DNA of 40,990 bases, from contig JH155942.1 in NCBI GenBank assembly GCA_000226015.1, positions 50,119-91,108 of the forward strand, read 5' to 3'. This stretch comes from Mnemiopsis leidyi (lineage: Eukaryota; Ctenophora; Tentaculata; Lobata; Bolinopsidae). Below are positions 37,201 to 40,990 of the stretch, piece by piece (position 1 is the stretch's first letter; every line of letters starts with the position of its first letter). Below the pieces are notes generated by a model. The model had not been told where the DNA came from. It worked only from the letters and a program-made list of their open reading frames with translations, and ran no database searches. A program made the position numbers and the translations under genes.

Positions 37201-40079
37201 ACACGTTTTCTTTCTCTCAGGATTTTGCTAATGGTCTGAGGACTGAAGAGTTCAATCTATTGTTTTGAGTGGGGTTCTAATTAATTGATGGTTCTAATTA
37301 ATTAATGCTTCTAATTAACTTATGCTTCTAATTAATTGATCTGCTGCCTGTATTCTGTCCCTTCATTGAATTTGGAGTTTAATTTCTAAATTATAAATTT
37401 CTAAGATAAAATTATGCTCATGAACAAAACTCAACATACTTTTTTCATCATTGACCTACAACTATAATCTTACTATTAACTTTCAAGATACCTAAAAAAA
37501 TATCGCAATAGAAGTACAGAGAAATCTAAGATATAAAGTGCTATTATGTTCAGAGTACACTCAAGGTATAACAAACAGTCTTCACACCTGCTTGAACTGC
37601 TTGTGGTTGAGCTCCCTCTGATAACATCAGCTTAAGTAGAGTGACACAAAACGTTGGCATTTGTTCAATCTGTAGTTGGTTAGATTAATCAGATTACCAA
37701 TTAAATTAAAATCGGGTTAGACTGATTGAAACATGATGGAGGCAGAATAGAAAAAATATAGAATTTATGCATCAAAATGAAAATATTTTCAAATATAGCC
37801 CAATACTCCTATTACATATGTTGTTTAGGAAGTATGAGGGGCAATATTGCGATCTTGGTATTTATATATCTGTACATTTATCTATTTATTTCAGAACTCC
37901 TTAATCCTCCATTGTCGAGTGTCAATCTTACTGACCTCGACGATGTACCAACTCTACCCAGCTTTGGTTACCTATCCTGCTCAGATGGACCACCAACTAG
38001 GGACGAGATTAGTCATGCCCTGAGGAAGCTAAAGAACAACAAGAGTCCGGGTGTGGACGGGATAACTAACGAGCAACTTAAGTATGGTGAGAGTGCTCTT
38101 CTCAGTCATATGGAGCGCCTGTTCAAGAAAGTTTGGGAAGAAGAGAAAATTCCTGAAGACTGCTTAAAAGGAGTGATTATCATCATTGGGAAAAAGGGGG
38201 ACACTTCATATTGCAGTAACAACAGAGGGATAACACTGCGGGCTACAATATCTAAGCTTTTGCAGATGATCCTTCTTAGAAGGTTGGATGCTGGAATGGA
38301 GTGCCTTCTGCGAGAGAATCAATGTGGGTTCAGACCTATTCGATCTTGTATTGATCAGATTTATTCCCTCTGTACCATTATTCACAACTGTATCGAATTA
38401 AACATCTCCATGTGCATCAACTTTGTAGATTTCAAGGCAGCCTTTGACTCAATTAGAAGAGATTTCATCTGGAAAAGCATGAGACACTATGGTTTACCAG
38501 AAAAGTATATTAGGATCTTCCAGGCCTTCTTCAATGGTACTATGAGTGCAGTACGGGTAAATGGGGAGTTGACGGATTGGTTTGATGTTAATTCGGGTAC
38601 AGGACTAGGAGATATTCAAGGCCCACCTATCTTCAACCTCTGTCTTAACTTTGCACCATTTTTGGCCGAGGCAAACAAGAACATCAGTCATGGCATTGTG
38701 TTACAGAAGGAGGACAAGAAAAGTGAGGAGAAGGTGATTCTAGACACTGACTATGCTGACGACATGGCCATCATGGACAACTCAACAGATGGTCTGCAGG
38801 AATCTACTGACCTGTTGGCTCATTACTGCAGCTATGCTGGGCTGAGAATCAATGCTAAGAAGACCCAGTGCATGGCCATTAGTAAAAGTGCCTCACAGCG
38901 TCCTTACAACAAGAAAGACTGCATTGAGCTGGAGGTCGGAGGTGAACCTGTGGAGCAAGTCAGCAACTTTGTTTACCTGGGTGCAAACATCAGTGGAGAT
39001 GGTACTATCGACAGAGATCTTGAAATAAGGATTCAAAGAGCCAACGGTGCATTTAATCAGCTCCGGAAAATTTGGAACAGCAGGACCATCAAGACTCTGA
39101 CCAAGATCTGGATATACAAGGCTGCTTTTGTTACCATTCTTCTCTATGGAGCTGAAGTTTGGAACACCACCAAAAAGCAGATGAAGCGGTTTGAGGTATT
39201 TCATCAGACCTCTCTGAGAAGGATTCTTCGGATCAGATGGTATTACCATGTTTCCAATGAAGAGGTTCTCAGTAGGGCTGGCATAAAGAAGATCGAAACC
39301 TTCATTAGTGCCGCCAGACTTCGATGGTTTGGACATGTATCAAGGATGTCAGAATCCAGAATTCCCAAGTTTCTGCTGAACCGGACACCAAACTACGGAA
39401 AGAGGTCTAGAGGCAGGCCCCGCAAATGCTTGAAATCCTGCATTCTGGAGGATGCAGCTAACTTTAAAGGTGCTAAGAATATCAACATCGAGGCTGTAAA
39501 CACTCTAGCTGCCGATCGTTTGGAGTGGAGACGTATGTTACACCGTCAACGGGATGTGTGTGATGCAGGCCACTCCAACGACTAGGAGGAGACCTCTTCA
39601 TGTAGCATGTATGTAGCATGTATGTACATTTATCTAGATTAAGTTCTAAACGGCCATAAATTCATGCAAAAATTGTTATATAGCCTTCCCTTTTTTTAGT
39701 AAAGGCATTCACATACTTCATACTGTTATGGTCAAGATAGGAAATCATGCTTCCCCAATCCCTATGACCAATTTTAGGGAAGTGTATACTTTTTTATCCT
39801 GTTTCAGCAAGTAATCAATGAGAAGAACTTAGATACCACCATGAATAATTTGGAGCAACGTCGTCATGTGATTTAAGACATTTATGGCCCATCCACACAA
39901 AATACAGTCAAAATATTTCCTGCTCCACTGTTCTTGATATCATTTAAATGAAATTAAATTAAATTAAATATCTAAATTGAAAAACTAACCTTTCTTAGGT
40001 GAAGCTCCGCGGCTTTGCGGATATTCTGATCCGGAGATAGAGTCCCCGCCAGAACATTTTCAAGTTCCCCAAGATCCAT
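28281..40079 (-). CDS. IPO7: Importin-7/8, complete, 24 coding exons
   Basis: Importin-beta family nuclear import receptor (Ran-GTP binding; cargoes in other animals include ribosomal proteins, ERK and SMADs). Exons: 40079-39990, 37669-37588, 36771-36636, 36492-36348, 36006-35918, 35324-35240, 34649-34560, 34380-34255, 34030-33911, 33696-33610, 33472-33388, 33211-33095, 32886-32561, 32368-32258, 31915-31838, 31655-31502, 31331-31211, 30978-30866, 30483-30381, 30102-29990, 29769-29630, 29321-29141, 28968-28867, 28570-28281. The sum is 3084 nt: 1027 residues plus stop (human about 1038). Recognised blocks: [125 protein letters not shown], then an acidic stretch (about 883-915) and the family-typical end [17 protein letters not shown]. 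Start [18 protein letters not shown] corresponds to the human start. Vertebrates have IPO7 and IPO8; a single ancestor-like gene is likely here. Confidence 0.96.
28582..28689. repeat. 30-bp minisatellite in importin intron 23
   Basis: Three to four copies of CTTTTTTAAGGAAATAAAAC followed by GAGATCGATC, beginning about ten bases from the 3' splice site of the last importin exon (28571). Confidence 0.9.
28969..29140. repeat. GACA microsatellite forming nearly all of importin intron 22
   Basis: The 172-bp intron is almost wholly CAGA/GACA repeat (TGTC on the coding strand), including both splice sites: donor GTTTGTCTGTCTG and acceptor CTGTCTGACTGCCGTCTCCCCAG-like (minus strand). Confidence 0.9.
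30600..30858. repeat. 37-bp minisatellite, 7 copies, in importin intron 18
   Basis: Exact 37-bp period with starts at 30600, 30637, 30674, 30711, 30748, 30785 and 30822; unit TATAAACTCTATACATGGAA then TSATGTATAAAGAAAGA. Copies differ mainly at one S position (C or G). It stops 7 bases before the 5' splice site of exon 18 (30865). Confidence 0.95.
31018..31033. repeat. Run of 16 C
   Basis: Homopolymer in importin intron 17. Its length is uncertain in most sequencing chemistries. Confidence 0.9.
31173..31250. repeat. 39-bp tandem duplication of an exon-intron boundary
   Basis: TCTGGAAAAGTACGTTCCAC occurs at 31173 and 31212. The right copy contains the end of importin exon 17 and its used donor (AT then GTAAGT at 31210). 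The left copy lies in the intron and has a decayed donor (AAGTCAGT). Confidence 0.85.
34875..34892. promoter_or_regulatory. CCAAT/CACGTG pair within importin intron 6
   Basis: CCAAT at 34875-34879 and CACGTG at 34887-34892, near a CG-rich GCGCGCCGCGCGCGC patch at about 34820-34836. Same motif pairing as in the intergenic clusters. Confidence 0.35.
35559..35620. promoter_or_regulatory. CACGTG/CCAAT cluster within importin intron 5
   Basis: CACGTG at 35559-35564, ATTGG at 35585-35589 and a further ATTGG near 35608. Possible intronic enhancer or a remnant of the same motif-bearing repeat family. Confidence 0.35.
37777..39585 (+). CDS. Reverse transcriptase ORF of the truncated LINE (first 36 codons are host intron)
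   Basis: Open frame of 602 codons. Residues 1-36 come from host DNA and from the upstream target duplication; element sequence starts at about residue 37 (FISELLNPP). RT motifs: [10 protein letters not shown] (finger), [31 protein letters not shown], catalytic [10 protein letters not shown] (Asp218), [14 protein letters not shown], and DYADDMA with Asp328/Asp329. Downstream come [37 protein letters not shown] and GRPRK, the usual C-terminal region of this group. The catalytic triad is intact, but without the endonuclease region and promoter the copy is unlikely to be autonomous. Clade (RTE-like versus related) is not certain. Confidence 0.93.
   Translation: MKIFSNIAQYSYYICCLGSMRGNIAILVFIYLYIYLFISELLNPPLSSVNLTDLDDVPTLPSFGYLSCSDGPPTRDEISHALRKLKNNKSPGVDGITNEQLKYGESALLSHMERLFKKVWEEEKIPEDCLKGVIIIIGKKGDTSYCSNNRGITLRATISKLLQMILLRRLDAGMECLLRENQCGFRPIRSCIDQIYSLCTIIHNCIELNISMCINFVDFKAAFDSIRRDFIWKSMRHYGLPEKYIRIFQAFFNGTMSAVRVNGELTDWFDVNSGTGLGDIQGPPIFNLCLNFAPFLAEANKNISHGIVLQKEDKKSEEKVILDTDYADDMAIMDNSTDGLQESTDLLAHYCSYAGLRINAKKTQCMAISKSASQRPYNKKDCIELEVGGEPVEQVSNFVYLGANISGDGTIDRDLEIRIQRANGAFNQLRKIWNSRTIKTLTKIWIYKAAFVTILLYGAEVWNTTKKQMKRFEVFHQTSLRRILRIRWYYHVSNEEVLSRAGIKKIETFISAARLRWFGHVSRMSESRIPKFLLNRTPNYGKRSRGRPRKCLKSCILEDAANFKGAKNINIEAVNTLAADRLEWRRMLHRQRDVCDAGHSND
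37871..39636 (+). mobile_element. 5'-truncated non-LTR (LINE) retrotransposon with 14-bp target-site duplication
   Basis: TGTACATTTATCTA is present at 37871-37884 and again at 39623-39636, bracketing a 1738-bp insert (37885-39622) in importin intron 1, antisense to the host gene. The insert begins in the middle of the ORF just before the reverse transcriptase domain; the endonuclease part is missing. The 3' end has a short ATGTAGCATGT tandem tail instead of poly(A), as in RTE-like elements. The perfect duplication and intact frame suggest a recent insertion. Confidence 0.93.
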
Positions 40080-40990
40080 GCTACAACCTTATGATAAAAA
40101 GCATGTTAGCTATGCAAGTTATTTGATTTAGTAATTAGATTTAACAAACCAGCTTTACTTTGTTACTCATTATATTAACATAATGGATTTTCCCCTTAAA
40201 CATTATCTTTTTTTGTCTGTGTGCACTCACTTTGCCTCCCTGTTTTGACAAGTAGGCTATGTCTGCCAAGTGGCTAACGTCTCATGGAGCTCCTCCGGAT
40301 TGCAGGCATAGATCTTACCCGGCTGGGCTAGGGTTCGCCAAGTTGGTACTTTGGGAGGACATTATGTGGTTATGGCCCTGGTGGATCAGTGATGTCCCGA
40401 AGGACATCTACCATAATGATCCGTCATCGGATGACAACCAGAACCCATTGGCCATTAGGAGTCAGGTATCGAGACATCTATCATAGTGATCTGTCATCGG
40501 ATGACTCCCAGAACCCATTGGGAGTCACGTATCGAGACACCCTTCCGGGATAGTGGTAGTGAATACTACGAGGAAGGGTTGGTATTAGTCATCAAGAGGG
40601 AGTCCCCTTCAACTCTTTGTCAGTCAACTTTGAGGGTCACCCCATCAGATCCCCTCATTTAACCTGCTCAAGGCCCTGCTGTAGCGTGTGTAGGTTTGGT
40701 ATCGATTTAACCGCTCTCGTTTACTGCTCTGTTTAACGCCTAGTACCTTGTGTATATACACTCGCACCGTGTATACCAGTGTTATCAGGGAACCATGCCT
40801 ATGCCCCTTAATAACAAGCATGTGCATTTTCTTGATGAGACCTTTTGTGAACCTTTCAATGCAAAATTTGTGGAGCAGATCTACCGAGCAACGGACAGTA
40901 TTTGTGCGGAAATGCGAGAATGTATCAATGTCGATGGAAATGACCTAGTGCGGGCGCAAACATGATGAAGAAGACTATTACTCGTGATAA
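40080..40990. other. Upstream flank of importin-7/8
   Basis: Probably contains the importin promoter. A plus-strand open frame, 40750-40965 (71 codons), contains HVHFLDETFCEPFNAKFVEQ and could be part of a divergent gene or an unknown mobile element; I recognise no family. The moderately GC-rich sequence at 40250-40700 differs in composition from the introns. Confidence 0.4.
40400..40545. repeat. Imperfect 68-bp tandem duplication with hairpins
   Basis: CATCTACCATAATGAT at about 40407 recurs as CATCTATCATAGTGAT at about 40475. Both are followed by GTCATCGGATGAC (itself palindromic), CAGAACCCATTGG and GGAGTCASGTATCGAGACAYC. The second copy holds a perfect 8-bp stem, GACTCCCA/TGGGAGTC, at 40503-40526. 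Function unknown. Confidence 0.75.

Noticed and set aside
38893..39336. 147-codon minus-strand open frame inside the LINE
   Set aside because: Antisense shadow of the reverse transcriptase ORF.
1..40990. tRNA or rRNA genes
   Set aside because: No convincing B-box (GGTTCGANTCC-like) with a cloverleaf, and no rRNA-like blocks were seen on either strand.

Overview
This window is animal nuclear DNA. It is AT-rich and intron-rich, has two assembly gaps (11203-11226 and 26668-27178), and carries spliced genes with animal-type proteins: HERC1, importin-7/8 and a GPI-anchored Ly6/uPAR-domain protein. The species cannot be named from the sequence. A cnidarian- or sponge-like retroelement and a gene family best known from fungi hint at an early-branching animal, but this is inference.

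Layout, left to right. (1) 1213-6023, minus strand: the first 11 coding exons of a HERC1 orthologue, running off the left edge. (2) 6.0-22.3 kb: a long stretch with no gene I can support. It holds a hairpin-like short element, a GC-rich mosaic of repeats (7.4-9.0 kb), a 21-bp palindromic satellite (10.87-11.28 kb), a 16-bp satellite (17.13-17.47 kb) and recurring CCAAT/CACGTG motif clusters. (3) 22305-23026, plus strand: three 3' exons of a ten-cysteine Ly6/uPAR protein. (4) 24595-27631, minus strand: a gene whose C-terminus matches Pam17, a subunit of the mitochondrial presequence-translocase motor, here preceded by a very long Ala/Glu-rich region with 16-residue repeats. (5) 28281-40079, minus strand: a complete importin-7/8 gene in 24 coding exons (3084 nt, 1027 residues). 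Its first intron holds a recently inserted, 5'-truncated non-LTR retrotransposon with a perfect 14-bp target-site duplication. (6) 40.1-41.0 kb: the upstream flank of importin-7/8, with a repeat and an unassigned short ORF.

Exon boundaries were worked out by hand from splice sites, reading phase and remembered protein families. All importin, HERC1 and Pam17-like junctions keep phase, which is strong internal support. No search was run. The most interesting points are the Pam17-like gene in an animal, its repeat expansion, and the habit of tandem arrays in this window to sit directly on splice junctions.
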